From Mesostigma viride (Eukaryota; Streptophyta; Mesostigmatophyceae; Mesostigmatales; Mesostigmataceae), in contig RPFO01000670.1 in NCBI GenBank assembly GCA_009746045.1, forward strand, positions 1,468,954 through 1,532,953: a stretch of DNA of 64,000 bases, read 5' to 3'. Below, one piece after another: positions 24,401 to 35,930 of this stretch. The translations under genes and the position numbers were made by a program. Below the pieces are notes generated by a model that saw only the letters and a list, made by a program, of their open reading frames with translations, made no database searches and was not told where the DNA came from. Each line of letters begins with the position of its first letter. The stretch's first letter is position 1.

Positions 24401-26659
24401 TGCGAGTGTATAGTGCCATTGTAGAATAGGACCCACAACCACGTTGCCATTTCCACCAAACCCGCGCAATGCCGGGGCTACCACGGTGATGTCATGTACA
24501 GCAAGCATTGCACCCGCTGATTCGGCGACGGCATAGAACGAGCTGATCGGGCGACGACATTGAGCACGCTGATTTAGTGAGGGCGACTCGTGAGGGCATT
24601 CATCGAGCTAAGGCCGTACGGGCAAGCCGCGCACGCACCCCTGAGGAACGCCAGCATCTGTTGCCGCATCTCCAGTCGACACGCCTCCGCGGACGTGCAG
24701 TGCTGCGCGGCCACCGCCCGGGTGATGCGCTCTACCTCGTGAGTGTACGCGGCCGTCATGCTGCCACACGCACGGGGGAGGGGACAAGGGGGGGGGGGGG
24801 GGGTGAAGGCAGGGGGGGGGGGGGGGGGGGGGGGCAAGGGGGACGGGTGCATCGCGGGGCATGTCGCATGAGTAGACATATGACGAGATCATGCTAGCAT
24901 GCAGGCCCATGCTAGCAAACGCCACCATGCTAGCAGGAACCGCCAAGACATGGCGCATCTGGGGCACCACGCAAGGCGTGGAGACGGTGAGCAGGTTGAC
25001 AAACCCAAGGGCATGAACAGCGGACACGTGTACAGGTGGCATGCGGTACCCGTGTGCAGGTGATGAGGACGCGCGCGGTGCGTGTGCAGGGAGTGAGGCA
25101 CACCTGTCCCGCTTGTGGTTCGGTAGGGACCCGATGTTGCTGACGTACTACGACCCGCCTTGTCCATGCGTATCAATCACGCGTGTTCGTGCACCTATCC
25201 ATGCATGGCCACTGCGCACGTTTGTGCACATAGTCATGCGTGTCAAGTGCGCACAGTTGGGCTACAGCTTGGGATGCCTTTGGATCAGGAGACCCCTATA
25301 GTCGCGAAATCATGCAAGAGGGCCTGTGTTCGATTCCAGTTTCGCACCAAACTATCTCACTGTATAGGGGGCGGCACCCAGCCAATACAGCCAACTTAGG
25401 AGTAAAGACCATAGGGCTATCTAGTCCCCACTCCTGCGCACTTAGGTATAGTGGTGAGTCATCATCTATAGATTCGGCAATATCGGACATATTGGCACCC
25501 CTCTCCGGTAAAGAGGTTTTTCGCAGTTGGACTGTTTCGAAACGTTAAGTGAGATGCCTTCGGATCAGGAGACTCACACAGCCGCGAAATCATGCCAAAG
25601 GTCCTTTGTTCGATTCCTTGCTGGTAGCTTCTGGGCTTTCTTACTTTCTGTGTTCCGCGGAATCTCAGATTTGGGCCTCTAGCATTTTCACGTTTGTAGC
25701 TTTATGATCTGACGGCAATCTAGTACCCATGCCGAAACTACCTCCAATGTGAGCACACACTCTGCAGGCGTGCATGGAACAGATTCCTCGAATACGACAA
25801 TCAACAAAAATCCAATCGATGACACGAGCAAAGATAAGCACATAGAAGCACATCAGTGCCTATGTGCAAAGAGCATATGAGCACCTGTTGTCCTGTCAGC
25901 ACATACAAGCACATAAAATAATAAGTGCAGATACAAGGAGTGACCATGGTCATGCTACCACCAGCTGACGTGGCATCACCGTTGCACTTCGATCGGCGTC
26001 AGGTCCCTCTTGTACTTGATGCGCACGCCCATCAGCTTGTGCCGCTCCGCCTCCATTTTCTGCTCCATGTCGGCGCGCAGGCGCCGCTCCTCGCGCGCCA
26101 GTAGCCGCTCGGATAGCTCGTCCATCTCTACGGACAGCCCCGCGGGGTGATTACCGGGAGAATGGGAGGAATTGGCATGGCTTTTGTACAACCATCCCCC
26201 CCGGTGGATTACGGAACCGGCACTTCGAACCCAGAAGAAGGGTCCATTGCCGGTTGTGAAAAAGTCGGGAGCGAGCCAGCCAAGCCGCGACCGCAACCCG
26301 GGAAATTTCGACACTGTTATTGCATCATTCCATGGATCCAGCAGGTACAGGGGCAGGCATGTCACAAGGATATTGTCTGTGACGCATGTAATCTAGTACT
26401 GCAAGAGCGGAATTGGCCGTGGAAAGGCGTAAAAAGCGGTGCGCGTGCTTCGTTAAGCGAAAAATTCGTACTTACGTGCATATATGACCGAATAAATTAA
26501 CATGCCGATGGAAACCGCGTTCAGACACACTGACAAAAGGCTGCACGTCTTCCTGCGTTTTGTCTTGCTTTTTCTCCCAAGCCTTCCTTTCACAAGGGTC
26601 TCAGCGGGAAAATCACCGTCGATGATGTCGTGACGACGTCGAGATGCAACTGATGACAT
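7805..26659 (-). CDS. GT29 sialyltransferase-like protein with long C-terminal extension
   Basis: Model: complement of 26476-26659, 25980-26127, 24639-24760, 20983-21089, 19830-19931, 18985-19038, 18278-18321, 14533-14794, 14078-14187, 10111-10159 and 7805-9172, joined in descending order (849 aa). Seen: a basic N-terminus and one membrane anchor (about 39-60), typical of a type II Golgi enzyme; a charged coiled-coil stem (63-150); sialylmotif L ([16 protein letters not shown], 158 on, to [15 protein letters not shown]); sialylmotif S ([15 protein letters not shown], 342 on); motif VS ([11 protein letters not shown]380 and E385). C158 and C356 are the expected disulfide pair. Family role: transfer of sialic acid from CMP-sialate to glycans; substrate unknown. 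Odd: a Ser-rich insertion before motif S, and a 455-residue Gly/Asp-rich then basic tail after VS. The join of 24639 to 21089 also works as 24635 to 21097 (853 aa), and an exon between them cannot be excluded. The tail may instead be spliced at AG/GTGGGT near 7842. Confidence 0.85.
10600..10790. repeat. 24-bp minisatellite in GT29 intron
   Basis: About eight imperfect copies of a unit of the form ccctgctgcttgctgtcatc plus attc. A short block with two to three copies of ccgcctaggcagcaacac follows at 10807-10870. Confidence 0.85.
11219..13066. repeat. 1.85-kb array of a 10-bp unit (aggcaggagc)
   Basis: About 185 copies of aggcaggagc in the GT29 intron between 10159 and 14078. The first 1.4 kb is almost perfect; only two g-for-a variants appear, near 11800. 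Most variants (agacaggagc, agggaggagc, aggcgggagc, aggcacgagc) fall between 12630 and 13066. With a 10-bp unit the frame repeats every 30 bp, and no stop occurs in four of six frames, giving false ORFs of 640-690 aa. Confidence 0.98.
13570..13912. repeat. 61-bp minisatellite in GT29 intron
   Basis: Six copies, spaced 61 bp, each starting cactgtaaacactcgttgat and ending in an AT-rich part (agaatatata, aataatagt). The Tyr/Ser-rich minus-strand ORFs of 120-280 aa are translations of this array. Confidence 0.95.
14987..15146. repeat. (CCCT)n microsatellite
   Basis: A pure tetranucleotide run of about 155 bp in the GT29 intron, ending 35 bp before the 50-bp minisatellite starts. Confidence 0.95.
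15180..18277. repeat. 3.1-kb array of a 50-bp unit carrying an exon end and splice donor
   Basis: About 62 copies of a unit ctggtgaccacgtcggggcc + cctaccttcagaccgcacgc + gcgcgcctac. On the minus strand, which is the gene sense strand, each unit contains GACGTGGCCACCAG/GTAGG. This is the last 14 bases of the exon ending at 18278 plus its donor. A second-level repeat is visible: diagnostic variants such as cggaccgcacgcacgcg recur 799 bp apart (15462 and 16261), and the 15837 and 16636 blocks are the same, so 16 monomers have been copied as a block. Confidence 0.95.
21339..21418. repeat. (GA)n microsatellite
   Basis: Pure GA run of about 80 bp in the GT29 intron upstream of the sialylmotif L exon. 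Confidence 0.95.
21567..21788. repeat. 39-bp minisatellite
   Basis: Five to six copies of a unit containing caccatcggcaacatccacc, then atccgcaacaccagccagt. It lies inside a GT29 intron. Confidence 0.9.
22266..22445. repeat. (GGTT)n microsatellite
   Basis: Pure GGTT run of about 175 bp in the GT29 intron, giving false Gly/Trp/Leu/Val ORFs. It is followed by a G run at 22456-22468 and by an 18-bp repeat (tggcccatgtgctttgta, about five copies) at 22612-22700. Confidence 0.95.
24789..24835. repeat. Long G homopolymer runs next to an exon
   Basis: G runs of about 13 and 20 bases sit 30-75 bp upstream, in the minus sense, of the exon starting at 24760. In gene sense they are C-rich and would act as part of the polypyrimidine tract of that 3' splice site. 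Confidence 0.8.
25265..25385 (+). mobile_element. Partial SINE-like copy
   Basis: Shares gatgcctttggatcaggaga, a gtcgcgaaatcatgc segment and the B-box tgttcgattcc with the copies at 5600-5925 and 25430-25715, but has a different 3' part. It lies in GT29 intron 2, antisense to the gene. Confidence 0.5.
25430..25715 (+). mobile_element. SINE-like element, second full copy
   Basis: Near-complete relative of 5600-5925: A-box-like tatagtggtgagtcatcatc, then cggacatattgg, then atcaggagactcacacagcc, tgttcgattcc, and ttcttactttctgtgttcc. It lies inside GT29 intron 2 (25979-24761), in antisense. Confidence 0.6.
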
Positions 26660-28144
26660 TCCTTTTCCAGTCCGCTTGAATGCTCCAGCTATACTTAAAA
26701 CTTTATGGAATCATGTGCGTGGCCAATGAGCGTGTCAATGCGTCCGGGGAAACCTGACAGTGACATGATGACTCGGACAGGGACACGTTCTTCAAAGAGC
26801 TGGACTAAAATTTCAACATTGCATCAGAAAAAAAAGGTGTTTGGGCCGGCCAATTCAATTCCGCACAAACATCAAGGCGATCGAAATTACCAAACAACGT
26901 CGGCAATCAACTTGGCACTTCAAATAAAACTGCCAGATAAACCCTTTCCCCTGTATTGTCCAGCCGGATCCTGGCCGTGTACCATGATTAGCAGAGCCGG
27001 ATCATGCATTGCTGAACTGTTATCGTGGGAGAAAGCATATATCACATTCGAGGTTCAATTCGTTTCTAACTTACCAGTTTCATGACTGCTTAATTATCAT
27101 TACGTCAGCGTATAGTAATTTTGGTGTCTGGCAATTTAGCATGGCAGTACATGGGCACCTTATATGCACGACGCACGTGATGTGACGAAATATTACTGTA
27201 CGGTAGGCATTTCATGGGCATTTCGCCGATTCGCCTGCAGCCTGCAGGTGCGTATAACTAGCCTATTGAACAAAAGGGTAATAGGTCTATTCACTGGGAA
27301 GTATCAATAGAAATAGAGGGGTCCTCAACTCCTTGTCTGGAAATTTACTGCGAAGTGCGAGCCCCCGGCCCAGCTGGGCTGTCCAGGGTATGTAGGACCC
27401 AATTAGGCGGTTATACTACGGACGGCAACCCCATATAGTATACATGTGGCATCCAGTCGGTTGAGTTTCTGACGTGCGTCTCTGACGTGGCATCCTGCTT
27501 CTAGCCAATCAAAACTACCTGTCCGAAACTGACTGACCAGTTCAACACTTTTCTCGTTTGCACAGTAATGGAACTTGTTTACGAAGTACTATACGGGTAC
27601 TAACATGCAGTGTAGCGGCAGCGGGCCGTACGCGATCCATGGTATGGTCGAGTTCGTGCTGGATGTCCTTCTGTGCTGTACTGCTGGCCTACTTGTCACG
27701 ATATTAGGAAATGGGTTGGGCAACCTTATTAGCCTCGCACCAAGACGTGTGGCCCGACATGAGTTAGTGGTTGGGTAATCTGGTCGGCACACGCAATTGT
27801 CGAATTTTTAACATTGCTATGGCGATGTTTGCCATTATTAAACGCGACCACGGCCGTTGACTTCCCGGCCATCGTGGACGATGTTGCAGTTGGCTTCCAC
27901 ACGGCCAGCCTGGTCGGTGGGCGAAGCGCATGCGAACCACCCTTGTTGCCGCAGGATAAGTGCTTCCGCTCCAATACCTCGCACGCAGATTACCCAAAGA
28001 TCACATTCACATTTAGGATCTAAGTGCCACATCATTAGTCACGCTCTACAGCGATGGCGAGGTTCCAAGCTATGCGAGCAAGCTTTCTCGCATGCATGTC
28101 AACCAGGCCGGCAGGTGCCCTATCATTCTCACACTGTTTGCGGC
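26660..28144. promoter_or_regulatory. Divergent intergenic region of GT29 and DUF3422 genes
   Basis: The start codons at 26659 (minus) and 28145 (plus) face away from each other across 1.5 kb, so both promoters must lie here. I see no clear TATA box. The small ORFs at 27575-28023 have no family signature. A palindromic cgcctgcag/cctgcaggtgcg occurs at about 27233-27252. Confidence 0.5.
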
Positions 28145-31100
28145 ATGGAAACAAAGTCTGCGGCGTATGACTATGGTGGATGGATCCATCCGTCAGAAAT
28201 ATCGGAATTGGCGGAAAAAGACCTGACATATGGCGAGGTCGGCTTCCTCACCAAGAGCCCGAACCAGGTCTTGGAAATGGGAACCGAGGGTGGGCTGAAG
28301 ATGCGGCAATACTTGGAGAAAGAAACGCTGGCTCGCCCGTTTCTCGTCACGGTCGCGCCCAGTATAGGGCTGCATATCGCCTTCCTGCGCGAGAAAAAGT
28401 ACGACGCCACTCTGCGTTCTGTAACTGTCCTGTTGGTTTCACTACGTTGTCAATTCTGCAATGACGTGCCGATCCGCAGGACGCAATCAGTTCTCAGACC
28501 ATGACGCCAATGAGTGCGACACTGTGCGTGCACGCGTCGTGCGGCCACAGGGTTTCTGCGTCAGGGACTAGCCTTGTTCACCCTGTGCATCTGGTGCGTT
28601 GCTGGCATAACTATCCCTTGTGCTTGCCCCAGACTGGACAACGCACGGCCTGAGCAGGAGCACCTGCAACGGCTGATCGATATTTATGGCATCAAGCACC
28701 ACCCTGGCGAGGTACCCGCGGAGGAGCGCAGGGACTTTTGCGCACGCCTGGGCCCCTGCACCATGAGGTATCCACCTGTCCCGATGTGATTCGTTGCCAC
28801 CTTATCACAGGGTATTCGGCCGGCACGTGCGATCATGTACCAAGTAGCGTGCCGCCTGCCCATTGTCAAACTAGTAAACGTGGGCTGGTCCTTGGGAACA
28901 TCTTGTGGGAATCAGGCCTGAGCAGTCGGCTGGCGTTATCTTGCCAGCCACTAGTATGAAGGTTTGGGCAAATGCCAAGCAAAGGGACAGAGGGCGGGCG
29001 GGGAGGGAGGGAGGGAGGGAGGGAGGGAGGGAGGGAGGGAGGGAGGGAGGGAGGGAGGGAGGGAGGGAGGGAGGGAGGGAGGGAGGGAGGGAGGGAGGGA
29101 GGGAGGGAGGGAGGGAGGGAGGGAGGGAGGGAGGGCCGGCGGGCGGTCGGGCGGGCAGGCGGTTGGGTGGGTAGGATTGCTAGCCACCAAAACCCACTCA
29201 CCACCCACCCACCCACCCACCCACCCACCCACCCACCCACCCACCCACCCACCCACCCACCCACCCACCCACCCACCCACCCACCCACCCACCCACCCAC
29301 CCACCCACCCACCCACCCACCCACCCACCCACCCACCCACCCACCCACCCACCCAGCAAGACGTTTCAGCAGGGACTACCCAACTCCCTAGCAAAAGCAG
29401 CTGGGGGATTAAGAAGGCATGTCGACTGCAAAAGGAACCATATCTGGAAATAAGGCGATGTTGCTGTCATTGCAGTGTTTGGCCACCTCTCATCGGCCAC
29501 TGTGCCCACGAAGTCCATAATGGCTGCAGATTGTCAGGACCTATGCTGGCTAGCTTTGCTTCAGTCCATCAGGTGTCTTGGCTTTGGTTCGGCTGGTACC
29601 GATTTTTGAGCATGCGCGCATGGGTCATGCCAGGCAATGTTTGCCTGCCATCTTTGCCCCTGTGTCTTCGATGCTTACATTCGTCACCTTGTTGATAAGT
29701 CACCTCGTTGCCTTGAAAATGTTGCGAAAGAGTGGTGCGCAAGGGTGGCTTGCCACGGTGGGTGCGCAGCGTTGGGGGCGCCTGATTGTGAGATGCCTAA
29801 CATCTCCATAGTAGGGGTAGTTGGGTAATGAGGACATACCCCGTCAGTATACCATGGACCATCAAGGACGTCGCTGGCGCACGTAGTGCACAGCCCTCAT
29901 GCATCGGGCTGACGGTACTTGCCTGGCTGTGCTGGCCCGGCCGACTTTGGTCAAACCGGTGTGTCCATGCATGACATCTCCCACCTTCTGCCCAAGCCAG
30001 CACACCTCCATTCCCCCACCCTGGCCTCCCCGTGGTCGTTCCCGTGGCCTGCTCAACTATCGCCCTTTTTATTCTCCCTTCGCCTTGTGCTGGCGGCTGC
30101 GCCCTGGCAGGTACCAGCAGTACAGCGAGTTCAGCACGTACACCTTCTACAACTTCAAGATCAGCCCCGCAGAATACTCGTCGCCCTTCACACAGTCCAT
30201 CTTCAGCCTGCTGCCGGAAGACTGGATCGCGGTACGGCACAAGGGGCCAGGAGTGCAGGCCCATCCGTGGGGGAGAGGGGGGGGAGGGCAGGCACTGCGG
30301 GGTCCTTGGCAGTCCTTGCCATTCATTTTCCACATCCAACCCCCTTTTAAAGGGTTATTGTGTTGCGAAGCCGTCGTGACAGTGGGGGGGTGGAGATTCG
30401 CTTAATTGTTTGTAGCAGCTTTTGACGTTCTTATGTGCGCAAGGCAATATTTGTTGGGGAGCTTGTTACCCTGGCGCGCATTCACCAATCCATCCCTCAC
30501 GGCGTTCCCGGGTCCGTCCACCAAGGGAAGGTCTTCCAGGCTAGCACGTCTCACTCGCTGTGTGGACCTCCCTTGGCGACCCCCTGGCCAGTCCATCCTT
30601 GGCCAGGCCTTCCATGATCGTGCTTCCTTCCATGATGCCATGCCACACGTGGTGCTTTTGTTCCCCTCCCTGCTGGGCCACCAGTCCATCCCTGGCCAGG
30701 TCTTCCTCTCGCTCCAGTTTGCTGTCACGCCAGCAAAGGTCCCCATCGAGGACTGGCTGCAGGGCACCGTCACCAAACCCGTCCGCGACAACATCCGCCG
30801 GCTATTCTTCGGCCGCACCGCGGGCCAGCTGGACGAAGGGCTGTCCTGGTCGTGGGGCAGTGAGGGCAGCGTGCGCGCGCAGATGCTGCAGCTGAACGGG
30901 GGGCAGGTGACGGAGGACGGGTTGGGGTCGGCCGACAAGGCGTTTTGCTCGCTGCGCTTCTTCTCCGACTATCGCATCAAGAAGAACGGTGGGTGGGCGA
31001 TGAACTATAGCAGGAAAAGAACGGCGGGTGCCGTTGCGCGCATAAACTAACATAAACAAAAGCGGTGGGTGGAGGCGCACACACACAACGTCGAATGGGG

Positions 31101-33493
31101 GCCGGGGCCTGACATGCATGAAGTAAATCGGGGTTGTGGGGCCGCACGCATAAAATGCAACTGCGGGTGTGGAGGCCTTTTCCATTCACGCGCCCCATGA
31201 GATCTGTGGGCGAATGGCTCCCTCTTCCACATCCGTCACGGTGGTGTGTGCCTGTCTTCGCAGTGGTGTGCAAATCAACCATGCATGCATCTAAAATGCG
31301 CTCACTGTCATTGACAACAATCGTTATCCAGAAAGCCTCACAAAAGGTACCCCACACTAACCCACAAAGGTACCCAGTAGGGTACCTCACATTGAATAAG
31401 GATTGCATCATCGGTGGCGTTCTTAATGTCGCAAACGGTTTCAGTTCACATGCTCGCGATTTCTCTCCCGGTCTTTCTTGTTCCTTTGAACAAGACGCAT
31501 TATCACTTATTCGCTCGAAGGTGCTTTTTTAAGGAGCCTGTTGTACTGCCTTCCTTTTAGGCCAACACCCTGCACAAATCTGCCTGGCTATGGCCTCGAC
31601 CCGCCGGCATCAACTGCCCAGCACCCGTCAGAGCCGCGTTATCCGTGACGCCGTTTGCGGCCACTTTTTTCCTGTCTTGCGGCCCTGGTCCCTTGCTCAC
31701 AACTAAAATTATTCATTACTGTCATTATTGTCATTATTGTCATTGTTATTAATAATAATATTGTTAGATTATTCATATTACTATCCCCCCCGCTTGCCTG
31801 CCTGCTTCCCCCCGTCACCACCTCACGTGCACAGGCTGCACCTGGCTGCTGGTCCAGTACTGTGAGGAGGAGGAGTTCTCGCCCCGCGCCTCTCGCTCCA
31901 TCCAGCGGTTCTTGGACATGGAGCAGTACCGGCTGCTGGTGCTGCTGGCGCTGCGCGTGGCCCAGATGGCCAACCGGCAGCTCTACTGCTTCATGGAGCG
32001 GCTGACCTCGCTGGTCGCGCGGGTGCAGACGGAGAGGAACGAGACCAAGTTGCTCAACGACCTCATAACGATGGCGCGAGGTATGCATAGATAGATAAAC
32101 AATACACTGCCAGGTGGCAGAAATCTGACATAGGTTTTGCTTGCAGCTTCAGAAACCTCATCACGATGGCGCGAAGTGCTTATAGGTGTGGATTGGATAT
32201 ACGCTTGCCTAGTGCGAAGTATGTGTACGTAGTATGTCCGCACTTGCGGCCCCATCATGAGTCCGAGGTTCACTACCAGGTGCATCCACTCGTGACCTCA
32301 TCATGATAGCATGAGGCATGGTGCTTGGTAGCCCACCACTACAGGGCCAGGTAGGTCGGCGACGTGTTCACCGTGACCATGGGCATGCTTTCGTTGAGTG
32401 AGGGGGCCCTTTCTGCACGAGGTGTGTGAGCGTTTCTTACGATGCTCAGGTGTTCCAGATGGGGGTGTGATGTTCGCCATAATGTTGCACTACAGCTCAG
32501 TTTCGCACCCACCTGCGACCTCCATACCCCCTTTCATTAATGTGTATCCATACCCCTCCTAGTTAACGGGTGTCAATCAGGGGTGCCTCTTCATCACGGC
32601 CCCGTTTGTGTGGTATCTATCCAGGGTGAAGGTTAAACAGTTGTACCTCGCAAATCTTCCTAGTTGCGCGTGAAGGCTGCTTTGCACCCCCTTACCGTGA
32701 GGGGAGCGCTTCGCCATGTGTGTGGGCCAGCCCAGGACCCTCGAGTGCTCCTGACCCTCTGACTCGTTATTCCCCTTGTTGCGGCAAGGCCCGCCCCTTG
32801 CGGCATGGTGAGACGAGGGCATCCTTGAAACATGGGACGCCCAGGAATAGAAATCGCCTGCGCAACCGCTGCCTATGCATGCAGCATGGCCCGGTTTGCT
32901 GTCCTCGGTGATATCCGCCCTTGGTGACATGAACCCTAAACCCTAAAGCCCTTGTTATACTACGCAACAAGCCATCGGTTAGTATCCGCCCCTTGTTAAA
33001 CCACATCTGATGGGATCCCTTGGCCGCACCCCACGCACAGCAGCACTCTTCATACACTGTGTTCATTTTTTTGCTCGTGATGGCGTTGACGTTTTTTCGC
33101 CTCTTTCCCCCCTTCTCTTCCCTTGTTTCCCTTGCAGACTGCGAGGAGATGACGTCTCCCCTGTTCCAGCGCTTCCTCGCCTGTGAGGCGTACGGGTCCA
33201 TTGTCCACCAGCGACTCGACCGGCTACGCATGCGTAGCATTGACGGCCTGAGCAGCCTGCCGGCATTCGTCACCAAACGGCTCGACCCGGCGCTCCACAC
33301 GTGCAACTCGGTGGACCGGCGGCTGCACCAGCTGATCATCACCGTCTACCGGACAACAGACCTGCTGCGCACGCGTGTGGACGTGAAGCTGCAGAACCAG
33401 AACCGATTCCTCGTCATCATCGGCACCGTGCTCTCGCTCTCCACCGTCTTCATCACCATCCTGCAGGTCATCATCATGGCAAAAGGCATGTAA
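28145..33493 (+). CDS. DUF3422 family membrane-anchored protein
   Basis: Model: 28145-28398, 28633-28767, 30111-30231, 30718-30988, 31835-32080 and 33138-33493, joined; all phases agree, 460 aa. DUF3422 is a family best known from bacteria, of unknown function. Recognised pieces are EKETLARPFLVTVAP (about 57-72; bacterial E.HARPF...P), YSEFSTYTF (134-142; bacterial WERHTEFsTYTF), SIQRFLDMEQYRLLVLLALR (282-301; bacterial VQRLLEIETYRMLALLALP), and TDLLRTRVDVKLQNQNR (416-432), followed by one membrane span (433-456) and a short tail. The length fits the family (about 430). The start is the first Met of a frame that continues upstream without clear coding character. Introns 2 and 5 exceed 1 kb; intron 2 carries the (GGGA)/(CCCA) blocks. 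I infer ancient transfer from bacteria followed by intron gain. Confidence 0.9.
29001..29136. repeat. (GGGA)n microsatellite in DUF3422 intron 2
   Basis: Tetranucleotide run of about 135 bp, G-rich on the coding strand. Confidence 0.95.
29202..29356. repeat. (CCCA)n microsatellite in DUF3422 intron 2
   Basis: Tetranucleotide run of about 155 bp, C-rich on the coding strand, only 65 bp after the G-rich (GGGA)n run. The two can partly base-pair in the pre-mRNA. Confidence 0.95.
32932..32947. repeat. Interstitial telomere-like CCCTAAA dimer
   Basis: Two tandem CCCTAAA units in DUF3422 intron 5. TTTAGGG is the plant and algal telomere repeat. Two units alone could be chance. Confidence 0.4.
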
Positions 33494-35088
33494 AAAACGG
33501 CATCGCGGGACCTTGGGTTGACCACCCGCCGGTGGGGTGCACGTTGGGATGATGGGATTCGTCCTCAGGTGGGAGGCCGTTTTCCCAGATGGAAGCATTT
33601 TATGAAGCTCGCAAATCTTGCTTCCAGCCCTTGTAAACCTTGTAAACTTTGATTTTTTTCCCCCTCCTTTTTATACGGATGGCATTGCGAGGAGAATGCC
33701 TTTGAAGCTGGTAAGTTATGGCCGTATTTGGATACGGCAATCTGTACTGTATGTATAATGCTGCTAAAGCAGCAATTTTGATCGGGAAGCAAGATTTTGA
33801 TTGGAAAGCAAGAAGCCTTTCCATTGTTATCCTCGATAGGCACGTTGTTGTGGGTGCATTTAAATAATATGGTTGCATGTTACGAGATAGGTCTGCTCTG
33901 TATGTGATGAATGCTAATGTATACCCATTGCATTCCATGCCGAGTGATGCACAGGGCTGACTCTGTTGTCCTTCCTTGATATGAGCTCTGTACTGACAGG
34001 TGATCTCCAAGCTGGCTTAAATGTCACCTTTCTGACACATGCTTACCATTGTTCTGCCCGTTTTTCTTTTGTCTTTGTTGTTTATGCGTGGCGATGTTCT
34101 GCGCACGTCTGGTGTTGTGCGTGCACACGTTGTGGTATGGCTATTCAGATATGGCGTATACAGATATGTAACAGGTGTTGAGGGTGATTGCTCGACCACG
34201 TGGCCGGGATGACTGGCCGCAGTGCTAAGAGCTTCTCACACACTCAGAAAAAGTCTTAACAGCTTCAGCCAAGCGTCTAGGCAATGCGGCCCGTTGCTCC
34301 AAGCAATTACCACAATTTTAAGGTTGCCGTGATCTAGAAACAGTAAACCAAAAAACTTATTGATACCCAAAAACTTAGCAGTGTCAATTTTGCATCAGTT
34401 TTGTAAGGGCTGGCTCTACTGGGCTCAATCCGCATTTTTCGGACGTTGATTTCCCCCCCAAGCGACCGATAACGTACAAAGGCTAGTTACTATATCATGC
34501 AAATGAGCTAGATGCTAAATAAACCTAGTGAAGAGAGCTTTAACAACTTATTCCAGACACTTGGCCCGTGCCAATGCCTTTGTGCACAGGACTTATAGAT
34601 TTTAAGTTAATTGCCTGCATGTTAGAGCTAGCGCGGAACCGCTTGGCGCAATTGCGTTGCTGCATGCATGCCGCGCTAACAAGGGTGGCTAGGCGGTAAG
34701 AAGGATGAAGAACTTCAAATTTTTTTTAATGAAAACATTACTTTTCAATTATAACATTACTCCGGGTTCGTGCATGGGAGATTATGTCGAAGAGACAACC
34801 AGCGCAGGCCAGAAATCGTGGGAGATTATGTACACATATTCCCTTGCTTGATGGATAGGGGTAAGCGAAGCCGCGAAACCTAACTAAGCTGTATCTCTAA
34901 ACTAATCTATGAAGCGAGACAACTATGCCTGGACGCATGGCGATCCAACGCCGTGGAAGGACTAGGGAAGTTGTCTGAGAGGAAAGACGCGAAGGCCACG
35001 GGAGCCGCGTGGCTCTCTCTAGGTAGACCTGCATGGAGGTAGACAGAGGGTAACAAAAAAGGTTGATAGGGAAAACACACCCACACAT

Positions 35089-35089
<1 letters not shown>

Positions 35090-35124
<35 letters not shown>

Positions 35125-35205
35125 ACACACACCACCACCACCACGTACCACCACCACCACCACCACCACCACCACCACCACCACCACCACCACCACCACT
35201 ACCAA
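35090..35205. repeat. (CA)n-(CCA)n compound microsatellite
   Basis: About 40 bp of CA followed by about 70 bp of CCA, giving false Val-rich ORFs on the minus strand. Confidence 0.9.
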
Positions 35206-35867
35206 CACAAACAACCAAAACTAAGAATTGGAAACGAGGGAACGCATACACACATGCACGAAGGGGCTAAAAGAATAAGTAAGGAGTATACATTATACCT
35301 GATCCGAAAGGCTTGCATCACTCCCCGGACAGGAGAACTTTTGCGGATGACTGTAGGTGTAAGTTGGCGATGCCATGGTAACCGGAGACGTCCGTCTTAT
35401 AGTCAGCAAAATTGGTGCGAGAGGTCCCCAGTTCGATTCCGGTCGGATTCATTTGCAGATCGCGTTTTCCGCGTTTTCCGCGGCCCGGCACTGAACGCAA
35501 AGGTTTTCACCTTTGCGGAGTGCCTGATCAGATTATACCTGGCGTGCCCCTGGCCGCGCGCGGCAGGGCCGCCACCCGTGGACTTTTCGTGATAGACTTG
35601 GCATGGACATGTGCTACACTAGATGTGACGGGCTCACCCCCGGGCAGCCTCCTGGTTTAATTGTCTGTAATATGGAGGCAGATGGTGCGCAAGGATAGAT
35701 GGCAAGTAGTGATGAAGGAGACCACCCCCAAGCCTGTGGGGGCTCCGCGTGTGACCAAGTATGGCATTCACAGCGATTCGGGCCGCGGTGCCCACACCCC
35801 TGTAACTAGGACCTAGATAGCTTATAGCATCCATTCCATCCCATGTTCCCCTCCCACTGAGGACTTA

Positions 35868-35930
35868 TGCTCACGTGACGCAGTCACGTGTCTATTAATT
35901 ATTTAATTTAATTAATTAATTAATACATTA
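35868..35930 (+). repeat. Terminal hairpin with AT-rich tail
   Basis: tcacgtgacgcagtcacgtg followed by tctattaattatttaattta. Same hairpin and tail as at 3585-3640 in reverse. Confidence 0.5.

Noticed and set aside
35380-35470. tRNA gene suggested by agttcgattccgg
   Set aside because: The B box is present but the T stem does not pair and no cloverleaf can be drawn; more likely a SINE remnant.
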